NCBI RefSeq assembly: GCF_900110815.1
Contig: NZ_FOIT01000001.1
Location: forward strand, 562,167 to 626,166
Direction of reading: 5' to 3'
DNA from: Aliicoccus persicus
Lineage (GTDB): Bacteria > Bacillota > Bacilli > Staphylococcales > Salinicoccaceae
Length of the DNA stretch: 64,000 bases
Below the pieces are notes generated by a model, which was given only the letters and a program-made list of their open reading frames with translations, did not search any database and was not told where the DNA came from. The position numbers were made by a program, and so were the translations under genes. Shown piece by piece: positions 34,553-43,548 of this stretch; the first letter of the stretch is position 1, and every line of letters begins with the position of its first letter.

Positions 34553-35782
34553 TTATGACTTTAAATGTTGCTCCAGAGCTTTCTCTAACGCATAGACAAC
34601 ATGTTCGAATGTGAGTCCACCTTGTAGATACAGTCTGTACGGTGCTCTGATCGGACCATCAGCACTCAACTCTAACGATCCACCTTGCACAAACGTACCC
34701 GCAGCCATGATGACCGGTGATGTGTATCCAGGAATAGAATCTGGAATTGGCGCAAACAATGAATTGACTGGTGACGCCTTTTGAATCGATTGTGCGAAGT
34801 CAATCATCTCTTCACTGCTATTGAACATAATCGATTGAATAAGATCTGTTCTTGGTTCATTAAATTTTGGATCAGATGTCACATTTACTTTTTCTAACAC
34901 ATGACTTGTCAGTACAGCGCCATTCAATGCTTCTATCACTACGTGTGGTGCTAAAAAGAAACCTTGATACATCGCATGTAGCTCTCCAAGTGAGGCCCCC
35001 ATTTCTTTACCGATGCCTGGCACGGTTAAGCGATAGCTCACTTTTTCAATAAGGTCATCTTTTCCAACGATATAGCCACCCATTTTCGCAAGACCACCGC
35101 CTGGGTTTTTTATCAAACTGCCAGCAATGATATCTGCACCCGCTTCTAATGGTTCTTCTTTTTCTACAAACTCACCATAACAGTTATCAACGAATATGAT
35201 GATGTCATGATGAACTTTTTTTATTTCAGTGATTACTTCTCTAATCTCATCAATCATGACAGACTTTCTACTCGAGTAACCTCTAGATCGCTGAATGGCT
35301 ATCATCTTCGTATTTTCATTGATGCTACTTAGAATCTTATCGATATCAAATCTATTATCTTTTAACGGAACGACATTCATATTCACACCGTTATATTTTA
35401 ATGTGCCAAAGTCTGCCACAGAATCCCCAATCACTTTTTCAAGTGTGTCATACGGTTCACCTGTAATGTATAACAGCTCGTCCCCCCTCTCGAGTAGAGT
35501 GAGCAATACTAAACTGATTGCGTGAGTACCAGAGACGATTTGAGTTCTAACAATCGCATCTTCACCTTTAAATACTTCAGCATATATCGCTTCGAGTTTA
35601 TCTCGACCGAGATCATCATAACCATATCCAGATGTTCCGTTTAAATCGGTATCGGTTACACCATGATTAACAAATGCATCGAGCACTTTGTCGAAGTTAA
35701 ATTGGCCAATCTGCTTATTGGCATACATAATCTCTTTAATTTCTTGCTTCGATTCTTCGATTAGTTTTGTCCAAGTCTTCAT
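34553..35782 (-). CDS. YnbB-like PLP-dependent lyase (methionine gamma-lyase family)
   Basis: The 409-residue enzyme belongs to the YnbB family, often named aluminium-resistance protein and classed with cystathionine/methionine gamma-lyases that use pyridoxal phosphate. The lysine carrying the cofactor lies in AGSLIKNPGGGLAK near residue 230, and an ISGYDD-like GTSGYGYDDLGRD segment near residue 45 is conserved. The reaction is not established for this family. It starts six bases after the hflX stop, the usual hflX-ynbB pair. Confidence 0.88.
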   Translation of the reverse strand: MKTWTKLIEESKQEIKEIMYANKQIGQFNFDKVLDAFVNHGVTDTDLNGTSGYGYDDLGRDKLEAIYAEVFKGEDAIVRTQIVSGTHAISLVLLTLLERGDELLYITGEPYDTLEKVIGDSVADFGTLKYNGVNMNVVPLKDNRFDIDKILSSINENTKMIAIQRSRGYSSRKSVMIDEIREVITEIKKVHHDIIIFVDNCYGEFVEKEEPLEAGADIIAGSLIKNPGGGLAKMGGYIVGKDDLIEKVSYRLTVPGIGKEMGASLGELHAMYQGFFLAPHVVIEALNGAVLTSHVLEKVNVTSDPKFNEPRTDLIQSIMFNSSEEMIDFAQSIQKASPVNSLFAPIPDSIPGYTSPVIMAAGTFVQGGSLELSADGPIRAPYRLYLQGGLTFEHVVYALEKALEQHLKS

Positions 35783-35787
35783 TTATT

Positions 35788-37035
35788 TCACCTATTTAAT
35801 ATACGATTGATCCAATTTCCATGTGGCTCATAGCCTTTAATATGATAATTTCCATCATCATCTAATTCTTGTTCCATCACAACTGTATGTCTCTTAAGAC
35901 GATAAAGATGATCTTGTTCTTGAACATTCAGCACAAATTCATATTTCTTCATCTGTTTGATCATGAGCGAAAGCAACGCTTCTCTCACATCGTGTCCTGA
36001 CATGTTTTTATGCACATACATGTGTGGATAATCCGGAATAAAATGATGCGTATCATCTATATCTGCCTTATTGAATAAAACAATCTGTGGAATATCCTGC
36101 ATGTTGAGCTGCTTAAGGAGTGCTCCCACCGTTTCATAGTGATGATAACTATTTGGTGCACTGTTGTCGACGACATGAATTAAAAACTCACTATCTTTTG
36201 CTTCTTCAAGCGTCGATTTAAAACTCTCAATAAGTGTCGTCGGTAAATTTTGAATGAATCCTACGGTATCGCTAATAATAGCTTGGAATCCATTTGGAAA
36301 AACAAGCTGTTGTGTTTTCGGATCAAGCGTTGCGAACAGCTCATCTTTTTCATATGTCTCACTTTTTGCAAGCAGATTAAATAACGTTGATTTACCCGCA
36401 TTCGTATAACCGACGAGTGACAGTTTAACAACGTCAGTGATTGTTCTTCGAGCACGATATCGCTCACGGTGATCTTCAATCACTTTAAGCTGTGCTCTTA
36501 TTTCTTTAATTCTCGTGTTGATGTGACGACGGTCGGTCTCAAGTTTTGATTCACCTGGGCCTCTCGTACCGATTCCGGCACCGAGTCGTGACAAGTTGAT
36601 CCCTTGACCTTTTAATCTCGGCACTAAATATTCAAGTTGAGCAAGTTCTACTTGTAATTGTCCGACTTTAGATTGTGCACGCTGTGAGAAAATATCTAAA
36701 ATCACTTGTGTTCGGTCAATGACTTTCACATCAAAGCGATTCTCAATGTTTCTATTCTGACTTGCAGATATTTCATCGTTTACAATGACATAATCTATCG
36801 AAGACTCATCTTCATTCTCTTCATCAAAATATAGCTCCGCGACTTCATCTAGAAATCCCGTACCGACATATGATTTTGCATTGATTTCATGCATATTTTG
36901 AACATGAACGCCTATTACATCAATGTTAATTGACGCTGCAAGCTGCACCAATTCATCCACTTGATCATCTACATGTTCACTTTTTCGCACATTTGCAGAG
37001 ATAATAATTCCCTTAAAGTTTTCTTCTTTATTAAT
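35788..37035 (-). CDS. hflX: HflX, ribosome-splitting GTPase, probable ATT start
   Basis: This GTPase binds stalled or heat-damaged 50S/70S ribosomes and separates them. The N-terminal domain has KSYVGTGFLDEV; the central helical region has LSRLGAGIGTRGPGESKLE; the G domain has Walker A GYTNAGKS, DTVGFIQNLP and NKAD. The first ATG/GTG-type start is GTG at 36990, but it would cut off the first beta strand (FKGIIISANV) and has no ribosome-binding site. An ATT at 37035 restores a normal ~415-residue protein and lies nine bases after GGGAG. A three-codon ATG-GAA-TAT-TAA overlaps both the upstream stop and this ATT. An indel is the other explanation. The product follows the RNA-methylase gene directly. 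Confidence 0.85.
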   Translation of the reverse strand: MNKEENFKGIIISANVRKSEHVDDQVDELVQLAASINIDVIGVHVQNMHEINAKSYVGTGFLDEVAELYFDEENEDESSIDYVIVNDEISASQNRNIENRFDVKVIDRTQVILDIFSQRAQSKVGQLQVELAQLEYLVPRLKGQGINLSRLGAGIGTRGPGESKLETDRRHINTRIKEIRAQLKVIEDHRERYRARRTITDVVKLSLVGYTNAGKSTLFNLLAKSETYEKDELFATLDPKTQQLVFPNGFQAIISDTVGFIQNLPTTLIESFKSTLEEAKDSEFLIHVVDNSAPNSYHHYETVGALLKQLNMQDIPQIVLFNKADIDDTHHFIPDYPHMYVHKNMSGHDVREALLSLMIKQMKKYEFVLNVQEQDHLYRLKRHTVVMEQELDDDGNYHIKGYEPHGNWINRILNR

Positions 37036-37041
37036 ATTCCA

Positions 37042-37779
37042 TTACTCCCTTTTAAAATGATGCATGATAATACTACCAGCTATTGCAACATTTAAACTTT
37101 CTATGTTTGGTGCCATATCAATCTTCAATCGGTTTTCAACAAACGATAAAAGATCATCGGACACACCACTGCCTTCATTCCCTAAGACAACTGCCACAGA
37201 ATCTTCATTAGTTTTTACTGAATCTATAGATGTAGCATCTTGTAAGGCTGTGACATAAACACGTCCTTCAAATGATTTTACCATATCGAGTAGATTTGCA
37301 GTTTCTACATTGACGTGAAATAGCGCACCTTGTGTGCTTCTCAGTACTTTATCGCTGAATACATCTACTGAATTTTCTGAGACATATATCGTATCAAAAC
37401 TAAATGCAGCAGCTGAGCGAATCAATGTACCCATATTACCGGGGTCTTGAATATTTTCAAGCATTAGCACGCGCTCGTTCTTACTTTCTTTTGGCACATA
37501 CTGAATAACCGCCATGATACCAGGCGGTGTTTCAAGTGAAGATAATGTTTCCATTACAGCATCTGAAACGGTGATGGTTTGAGATGGGTATGTCGTCTTA
37601 CCTGTGTAGTTTTCAGCAATAATGACGGTTTCTATTGTTTGATGGCAAGAAAGGGCCTCATCAATAAGATGTTGGCCCTCGATTAAAAATTGTCCGGTTT
37701 TAACACGGAATTTTTTTTGTTTTAGTTTACGTAACGTTTTGATTTTTTGATTATCTTTTGAACGTATGATTTCTTGCAT
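37042..37779 (-). CDS. TrmH/SpoU-family RNA 2'-O-methyltransferase
   Basis: The 245-residue protein is a knotted SPOUT methylase, close to YsgA. It has an N-terminal RNA-binding L30-like part (residues 1-100, KTGQFLIEGQHLIDEAL) and the catalytic domain with IQDPGNMGTLIRSAAAF, VVLGNEGSGVSD and IESLNVAIAGSIIMH. It probably methylates rRNA or tRNA; the target base is unknown. It starts three bases after the M42 peptidase stop, and its own stop overlaps the hflX leader. Confidence 0.9.
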   Translation of the reverse strand: MQEIIRSKDNQKIKTLRKLKQKKFRVKTGQFLIEGQHLIDEALSCHQTIETVIIAENYTGKTTYPSQTITVSDAVMETLSSLETPPGIMAVIQYVPKESKNERVLMLENIQDPGNMGTLIRSAAAFSFDTIYVSENSVDVFSDKVLRSTQGALFHVNVETANLLDMVKSFEGRVYVTALQDATSIDSVKTNEDSVAVVLGNEGSGVSDDLLSFVENRLKIDMAPNIESLNVAIAGSIIMHHFKRE

Positions 37780-37782
37780 AAA

Positions 37783-38859
37783 CTATCTCCCGATAATTTC
37801 ATCAACGACATCATCAGATAGACTCTTCACAACTTCAGTGACTAATTCAACCACTTTGTTGTAGTCTTGACGATGCATGATTGACACGTTTGAGTGGATG
37901 TAACGTGTTGGCACACCAATATTGATTGAAGGCACACCATCGTTTGCAACGTGGAATGAACCAGAGTCCGTACCACCACCACGCAGTGCTGTTAACTGAA
38001 CATCAATGTTCTTCTCAGCAGCTACTTTTTGGAAGTGTCTTCTGAAACCAACGTGTGCAATGACTGATGAATCCATTAAGAATACCAATGGACCGTCTCC
38101 CATTTTGCCAACGCCATCTGCTTCACTCATACCAGGTGAATCATAAGCGAGTCCAACATCAATTGAAATTGCTAAATCTGGTTTTACTTTATGTGCTGCT
38201 ACTTTGGCACCACGTAATCCAACTTCTTCTTGAACTGTTGCACCACTGACAACGTTAACGTTCACATCTTCACCATCTAATTTTTGTAACACTTCAATTG
38301 CTGCTGCACAACCGAAACGGTTATCCCAAGCTTTAGCAAGTAAGAAGTCTTTGTTTGTCATTTCCATGAAATCACAATGCGGTGTAATCATATCGCCGAC
38401 TTTAACGCCTGCTTCTTCCGCTTCTTCTTTACTCGCAACACCGATATCTAAAAACATATTTTTAATATCTACAGGTTTTTTACGATCTTCAGGTGACAGA
38501 ATGTGCGGTGGTTTAGAACCAATGACACCATGGAGTACACCTTTGTCAGTCGTTAAGTTCATGCGCTGAGATAACATGACTTGGCCCCACCAACCGCCAA
38601 CTGGATTGAATTTAATGTAACCTTTGTCATCAATTCTCGTCACCATGAAGCCGACTTCGTCCATATGACCACCGATTAGTACTGTACGCTCACCATTTTT
38701 AGCTTTCTTCTTACCAAAAATACCACCGAGATTATCGAATACTAACTCATCACTGACTGGTGTTAAATATTCTCTCATCACGTCTTTAACAGCAGTCTCA
38801 AAACCAGCGATACCGTTAACATCTGTAATTTCTTTTAATAGTTGAAGTTGCTTATCCAT
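37783..38859 (-). CDS. M42-family glutamyl/leucyl aminopeptidase
   Basis: The 358-residue enzyme (YsdC/FrvX type) removes N-terminal residues from peptides, using two metals. Metal ligands and catalytic residues are seen in GGHMDEVGFMV near residue 66, WDNRFG near 180, QEEVGLRGA near 213, DVG near 235 and RGGGTDSGSFH near 310. Such proteins form large hollow dodecamers in the cytoplasm. It heads a compact group with the RNA methylase and hflX. Confidence 0.92.
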   Translation of the reverse strand: MDKQLQLLKEITDVNGIAGFETAVKDVMREYLTPVSDELVFDNLGGIFGKKKAKNGERTVLIGGHMDEVGFMVTRIDDKGYIKFNPVGGWWGQVMLSQRMNLTTDKGVLHGVIGSKPPHILSPEDRKKPVDIKNMFLDIGVASKEEAEEAGVKVGDMITPHCDFMEMTNKDFLLAKAWDNRFGCAAAIEVLQKLDGEDVNVNVVSGATVQEEVGLRGAKVAAHKVKPDLAISIDVGLAYDSPGMSEADGVGKMGDGPLVFLMDSSVIAHVGFRRHFQKVAAEKNIDVQLTALRGGGTDSGSFHVANDGVPSINIGVPTRYIHSNVSIMHRQDYNKVVELVTEVVKSLSDDVVDEIIGR

Positions 38860-38977
38860 ATGTATTGCCTCCTAAAAGATTATCTTCCATTACTATAGCA
38901 TAATTATTTCCATAACCGAAATATTTATACACACAATTTTATGCTTTTTTATCTTTAATGTATGGATGAACATAAAT

Positions 38978-39028
38978 AAAACCACCTGTCCATTCTATCA
39001 TTTACGGATTGAATGAATTGGTGGTTTT
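38978..39028 (-). terminator. Terminator of the infC-rpmI-rplT operon
   Basis: Arms AAAACCACC (38978-38986) and GGTGGTTTT (39020-39028) form a stem with a T-run on the minus strand about 30 bases past rplT. An inner ATTC/GAAT pair extends it. Confidence 0.75.
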
Positions 39029-39058
39029 TATTTAGTAAGACTGAATTCAAAAGTTAAA

Positions 39059-39418
39059 TTATTTCGCTAATGCGTCTTTAGCTTTTGTTGCTAATTCAGC
39101 AAATGCATCTGGGTTAGAGATTGCAATTTCTGAAAGCATTTTACGGTTCATATCGATACCAGCAACTTTAAGACCATTCATTAAACGGTTGTAGCTGATG
39201 TCGTTTTGACGCGCTGCCGCATTAATACGCGTGATCCATAAACGTCTGAAATCACGTTTCTTTTGACGACGGTCACGGTAAGCGTACTGACCTGATTTTG
39301 TTACAGCTTGTTTCGCTGTTCTATATAATTTAGATTTTGCTCCGAAATAACCTTTTGCTTGTTTTAATACTTTTTTACGTCTCTTGCGAGAAGTCATACC
39401 ATTTTTTACACGTACCAT
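39059..39418 (-). CDS. rplT: 50S ribosomal protein L20
   Basis: The 119-residue protein is a full-length L20 ([25 protein letters not shown], then [11 protein letters not shown] and [19 protein letters not shown]). L20 is needed for early 50S assembly and, in Firmicutes, represses its operon by binding the infC leader. It is the last gene of infC-rpmI-rplT. Confidence 0.98.
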   Translation of the reverse strand: MVRVKNGMTSRKRRKKVLKQAKGYFGAKSKLYRTAKQAVTKSGQYAYRDRRQKKRDFRRLWITRINAAARQNDISYNRLMNGLKVAGIDMNRKMLSEIAISNPDAFAELATKAKDALAK

Positions 39419-39441
39419 TTGTAGTTCCTCCTAATTTACGA

Positions 39442-39645
39442 TTATTTAGCCGCTCTAGCCAATAGTTGTGTTAAACGTCTTGCATCACCTTTAGCTACTA
39501 AAGTTGCTTTACGTAAATGACGTTTTTGTTTCGTTGATTTGTTCGCGAATAAGTGCGAAGTAAATGCACGATGTCTCTTGAATTTTCCTGTCGCTGTTCT
39601 TTTTACACGTTTTGCATAGCCTTTATGCGTTTTCATCTTTGGCAT
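39442..39645 (-). CDS. rpmI: 50S ribosomal protein L35
   Basis: The 67-residue protein has the L35 pattern [17 protein letters not shown] and the C-terminal [15 protein letters not shown]. It is the middle gene of the operon, 20 bases after infC and 23 before rplT. Confidence 0.98.
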   Translation of the reverse strand: MPKMKTHKGYAKRVKRTATGKFKRHRAFTSHLFANKSTKQKRHLRKATLVAKGDARRLTQLLARAAK

Positions 39646-39665
39646 AATAAAATCTCCTCAATTAA

Positions 39666-40190
39666 TTATTTTTCTTTAGGTGGAGCGATGACCATAAACA
39701 TTGAGCGACCTTCCATTTTTGGATATTGCTCAACCGTTGCTTCTGCTTCTTCTTTAAGCGCATCCGCAAATCTGTTTAATACATCACGTCCAATTTCTTT
39801 GTGCGTAATCGCACGGCCTTTAAAGCGAATCGAAATTTTAACTTTATCTTCTTTAGATAAGAATTTAATGGCATTTTTCTTCTTCGTATTAAAGTCATGT
39901 TCTTCAATCGTTGGTGATAATCGGATTTCCTTCACACTGATTGTTTTTTGTTTCTTACGTGCTTCTTTGTCTTTCTTCTGTTGTTCATATTTGAACTTAC
40001 CGTAGTCCATAATTCTTGCAACAGGTGGTTTTGCTTTTGGTGCAACGAGTACAACATCTAAGTTTACGCGTTCTGCAAGTTCAATTGCTTCTGCTTTAGA
40101 CTTAATCCCCAGTTGGTCACCATTTTGTCCGATTAATCGAAGCTCTTTTGCACGAATCTGATCATTAATAAACGTCTGATCTTTTGCTAT
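39666..40190 (-). CDS. infC: Translation initiation factor IF-3, probable ATA start
   Basis: The 174-residue factor (with this start) binds the 30S subunit and rejects wrong start codons. It has an N-terminal domain ([14 protein letters not shown]), a linker, and a C-terminal domain ([30 protein letters not shown]). GGAGGTG ends eight bases before an ATA codon at 40190, a normal distance, giving the expected N-terminus (M)[10 protein letters not shown]. The in-frame GTG lies inside that site and the ATG at 40205 lies before it. Rare AUU-type starts are the known self-regulation device of infC, since IF-3 discriminates against them. Confidence 0.93.
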   Translation of the reverse strand: MAKDQTFINDQIRAKELRLIGQNGDQLGIKSKAEAIELAERVNLDVVLVAPKAKPPVARIMDYGKFKYEQQKKDKEARKKQKTISVKEIRLSPTIEEHDFNTKKKNAIKFLSKEDKVKISIRFKGRAITHKEIGRDVLNRFADALKEEAEATVEQYPKMEGRSMFMVIAPPKEK

Positions 40191-40359
40191 TGTTGACACC
40201 TCCATAAATTTAAACGAACAAAAAGAGCGAGTTGCATACGCAACCCGCCCCAAAGTTACCTAAACACTTGTTAGGTATTAATAGGATAACCTGCTTGCGC
40301 AATTGAGGCGTGCAGGTGAGAAGGGTTGCTTCTTCTTGTTCGTTCATTCAACTCTTATA
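40191..40359 (-). promoter_or_regulatory. infC leader (L20-leader-like) with attenuator
   Basis: The 170-base untranslated leader carries several pairings (AGAAGCAACCCTTCT, and an ACAAGTGTTTAGG segment) and ends in a hairpin at 40227-40248 (GCGAGTTGC with GCAACCCGC) followed by a TCTTTTTG run, before the infC ribosome-binding site. Position and layout fit the Firmicutes L20 leader, in which L20 favours the terminator. I did not fold it computationally. Confidence 0.75.
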
Positions 40360-40388
40360 ATGTTACACGAATCATGTATAATTGTCAA
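40360..40388 (-). promoter_or_regulatory. Promoter of the infC operon
   Basis: On the minus strand TTGACA (40388-40383), a 17-base spacer and TAACAT (40365-40360). The -35 box abuts the thrS stop codon. Confidence 0.7.
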
Positions 40389-42317
40389 CTATTTTTTAAG
40401 TCTGATCTTATCAACGATTTTCCAGATGAAATCTTCACGCTCCATCGACTCTTGCGATTCCCGTCCATAGCGACGGATATTCACCGATTGATTTTCGAGT
40501 TCCTTATCTCCAATCACAACTTGGTATGGTACTTTTCGCATCTGTGCTTCACGAATTTTGTACCCCATCTTTTCATTTCTATCGTCAATATTAACACGTA
40601 CACCGTATGAACGTAACTCTTCTTGCAATGTTTTTGCATAATCATAGTGAAGGTCGTTATTTACTGGGATAATTTCCACTTGCTGTGGTGCAAGCCATAA
40701 TGGGAATGCACCTTTGAACTCTTCCGTTAAGTATGCAACAAAGCGCTCCATTGTTGAAACCACACCTCTGTGAATAACGACTGGACGATGGTATTTACCA
40801 TCTTGACCGACATATGTTAAGTCAAAGCGTTCAGGTAATAAGAAGTCCAGTTGAACTGTCGAAAGTGTCTCATCTTTACCGACTGCTGTTTTTACTTGAA
40901 CGTCGAGCTTCGGTCCATAGAACGCAGCTTCATCGAGTGCTTCAACGTATTCTAATCCCATTTCATCAACCGCTTCTTTAAGCATCGCTTCTGCATTATT
41001 CCACATATCGTCATCATCGAAGTACTTCTCTGTGTTCTCAGGATCACGATAGCTCAGTCTAAATGAGTAATCTTCAAACTGAAAATCTTTGTAGACATCA
41101 ATAATAAGTTGAACCACGCGTTTGAACTCGTCTTTAATTTGGTCTGGACGAACGAATACGTGCGCGTCGTTTAACGTCATCCCGCGCACACGTTGCAGGC
41201 CACTCACTGCCCCACTTGCCTCATAGCGGTGCATTAACCCAAGTTCCGCAATACGCACCGGTAATTCACGATATGAATGTGGCTTTTGTTTGTATACCAT
41301 CATGTGGTGTGGACAGTTCATTGGACGAAGTACAAGCTGTTCATTACCAATTTCCATCGGTGGGAACATGTCCTCCTGATAGTGTTCCCAGTGTCCACTT
41401 GTTTTGTATAAATCAACATTTGCCATAATTGGTGTATAGACATGCTCATAGCCAAGTGATACTTCTTTGTCGACAATGTAGCGTTCAATTTCTCGACGAA
41501 TTGTCGCACCGTTTGGTAACCATAGTGGTAGTCCCGCACCAACAGCTTGTGACGTTGCAAAGAGCTCCATGTCTTTACCAATTTTTCTATGATCGCGTTG
41601 TTTACGTTCTTCAAGTAAATTTAAGTATGCTTTTAAATCTTTTTTATCGAAGAACGCTGTACCGTAAATGCGCTGTAACATCTTGTTATCAGAGTCTCCA
41701 CGCCAGTATGCACCTGCAGTCGATAATAATTTAAACACTTTAATTTTTGATGTTGAAGGCACATGGACACCGCGACAAAGGTCAGTGAATTCACCTTGTT
41801 CATACACAGTCAGTTCGTCACCTTCAGGAATCGCATCGATTAACTCCTGCTTATACTCGTCATCTTTAAACAGTTCACGTGCTTCAGCATGTGATAGCTC
41901 ATGACGTTTAATCGCCACATTCTCATCAACGATACGCTGCATCTCTTTTTCAATCTTCGGTAAATCTTCTTCTGAGATATTTTCTTCCATATCAAAGTCA
42001 TAGAAGAAACCTTCTTCGATTACAGGACCAACACCGAATTTAACATCACCGTAAAGACGTCTTAATGCTTGAGCCATTAAGTGTGCCGTTGAATGGCGTA
42101 AAACTTCTAAGCCGAGATCATCTTTGTTTGTAATTAGTTCAATCGTTGCGTCACTCTCTATTGGACGCGTTAAATCGTACATCTCTCCATCAAGTTTTGC
42201 AGCAAGTGCAGCCTTTTTTAACCCAGGGCTAATCGAAAATGCAATGTCTTCAGCAGTCGTGCCAGATTCAAACGCCTTAATATTTCCGTCTGGAAATGTA
42301 ATATTAATTTCTGCCAT
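40389..42317 (-). CDS. thrS: Threonyl-tRNA synthetase
   Basis: The 642-residue class II synthetase has a TGS domain (residues 1-62), an editing domain with [11 protein letters not shown] near residue 78, the catalytic core ([13 protein letters not shown] near residue 335, class II motif 2 [18 protein letters not shown], and [15 protein letters not shown]), and the C-terminal anticodon domain (EIIPVNND onward). GGAGG precedes the ATG. It is preceded by a T-box leader that induces it when uncharged tRNA-Thr builds up. Confidence 0.98.
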   Translation of the reverse strand: MAEINITFPDGNIKAFESGTTAEDIAFSISPGLKKAALAAKLDGEMYDLTRPIESDATIELITNKDDLGLEVLRHSTAHLMAQALRRLYGDVKFGVGPVIEEGFFYDFDMEENISEEDLPKIEKEMQRIVDENVAIKRHELSHAEARELFKDDEYKQELIDAIPEGDELTVYEQGEFTDLCRGVHVPSTSKIKVFKLLSTAGAYWRGDSDNKMLQRIYGTAFFDKKDLKAYLNLLEERKQRDHRKIGKDMELFATSQAVGAGLPLWLPNGATIRREIERYIVDKEVSLGYEHVYTPIMANVDLYKTSGHWEHYQEDMFPPMEIGNEQLVLRPMNCPHHMMVYKQKPHSYRELPVRIAELGLMHRYEASGAVSGLQRVRGMTLNDAHVFVRPDQIKDEFKRVVQLIIDVYKDFQFEDYSFRLSYRDPENTEKYFDDDDMWNNAEAMLKEAVDEMGLEYVEALDEAAFYGPKLDVQVKTAVGKDETLSTVQLDFLLPERFDLTYVGQDGKYHRPVVIHRGVVSTMERFVAYLTEEFKGAFPLWLAPQQVEIIPVNNDLHYDYAKTLQEELRSYGVRVNIDDRNEKMGYKIREAQMRKVPYQVVIGDKELENQSVNIRRYGRESQESMEREDFIWKIVDKIRLKK

Positions 42318-42352
42318 GTCTTTATCCTCCTATGAGCTATAAATAGTAAATA

Positions 42353-42578
42353 AAAAACTCGCCCCCTATAACAAGGGACGAGTTTCTCGTGGTACCACCC
42401 AACTTCGCATATAACTATGCCTAATTGAACCTACGTTATCGGGTAGACCGGCTGGTATTAACCAACACATACGAGGGAGTAACATCAATGACACTCTATG
42501 CATTCACACCAACATGCACTCTCTGAAAAAGTAATCATCGTATCATATCCTCTAGATACTATTCATGAAATTAAAGCA
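42353..42578 (-). promoter_or_regulatory. T-box riboswitch of thrS
   Basis: The leader shows the canonical T-box core GGGTGGTACCACG (42400-42388 on the minus strand) followed by a terminator stem AAACTCGTCCC/GGGCGAGTTT and T-run (42385-42353). Upstream, an AGAGAG-GTGCATG stem I with the GGTGTGAA apical sequence is visible. Stem I base strands AUACGA and UCGUAU enclose an ACU triplet (Thr codon, 42480-42478) that may be the specifier; that point is tentative. Confidence 0.92.
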
Positions 42579-42607
42579 ATTATACGACGAATTTTGAATA
42601 TTGTAAA
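42579..42607 (-). promoter_or_regulatory. thrS promoter
   Basis: TTTACA (42607-42602), a 17-base spacer and TATAAT (42584-42579) on the minus strand, just before the T-box and inside the space after dnaI. Confidence 0.78.
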
Positions 42608-42616
42608 TAAGAAGTC

Positions 42617-43543
42617 TTATTTGTTGCGGTAATTGTCACCTTTTAACTCAACTTCATCACACAGTGCGCGCAAGCGTTCTAAAATACGTCTCGACTTCGT
42701 TTCCTCAACGCCATTATCTCGTGTCTTACGGTAATTCATCTCAATTTCTGCCATCGTAAAGTTCGATGAGATGAACGTCGGTAAATGTTCCACCATGCGA
42801 TAATGCAAAATATTCGAAATGACTTCATCTCGTACCCAAGGCGTAACATCTTCAGCACCAAGATCATCAAGGATCAACACTTCAGCAGTCTTGACCGTAT
42901 CGAGCAAACGCTGTGTTGAACCGTCGCTAAATCCACCCTTCAATCTGCTGATAAACTCCGGCACATATAACAACACAGAAGAAATATGATATTTTGAGAT
43001 CTCATTGGCAAGTGCGCCTAAGAAATAACTCTTACCGACGCCAAACTTACCATGTAAGTACAATCCTTTATGGTGTTTCTCATTGATGATATCAAACGCT
43101 TTTTTCATCAGTTGCTGATGCACATCTTTACGGTTCGTGTTCGGATAATGCTGAATGGATTCAAATGTTGCATCTTTAATATCTTGTGAGACAAACTGTG
43201 CATCGATTAGTTGCTTACGACGATGATATTCATCTTCCCGTTTTTTCGATTCACACGGTTCATAGATCAAATGGATGCGATTGTTGCGGACATCTACTTT
43301 CGGTGTATAACCCTTCGGATTATTTGTACAAGCCTCAACTGATTCACATGGTACATCTTCAGAATGGGCACGTATATATTCATCAACGACCAACAGATCA
43401 TTTTCAATCATCTGCGGTGTCACATTATCATTCTCTTGAATAAGCGCTTTTGTTTTTGGGTGTTGTAACACACGTGTTAATGTTTCTTGGTACATCTCTT
43501 CTGTCTCTCTATTAATCGCAAGAAAGTTATTGATTCGCTTCAT
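42617..43543 (-). CDS. dnaI: DnaI, primosomal helicase loader
   Basis: The 308-residue AAA+ protein loads the replicative helicase with DnaB and DnaD. It has an N-terminal helicase-binding region with a zinc-binding CTNN/CESK area (cysteines near residues 70-105) and an ATPase domain with Walker A GKFGVGKSYF near residue 165 and Walker B VLILDDLGAE. The ATG at 43543 follows GGGGAG by eight bases. It lies directly after dnaB, its usual partner. Confidence 0.94.
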   Translation of the reverse strand: MKRINNFLAINRETEEMYQETLTRVLQHPKTKALIQENDNVTPQMIENDLLVVDEYIRAHSEDVPCESVEACTNNPKGYTPKVDVRNNRIHLIYEPCESKKREDEYHRRKQLIDAQFVSQDIKDATFESIQHYPNTNRKDVHQQLMKKAFDIINEKHHKGLYLHGKFGVGKSYFLGALANEISKYHISSVLLYVPEFISRLKGGFSDGSTQRLLDTVKTAEVLILDDLGAEDVTPWVRDEVISNILHYRMVEHLPTFISSNFTMAEIEMNYRKTRDNGVEETKSRRILERLRALCDEVELKGDNYRNK

Positions 43544-43548
43544 TCCAA

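Noticed and set aside
36261..36479. Separate small gene inside hflX
   Set aside because: It is an out-of-frame shadow over the conserved GTPase domain.
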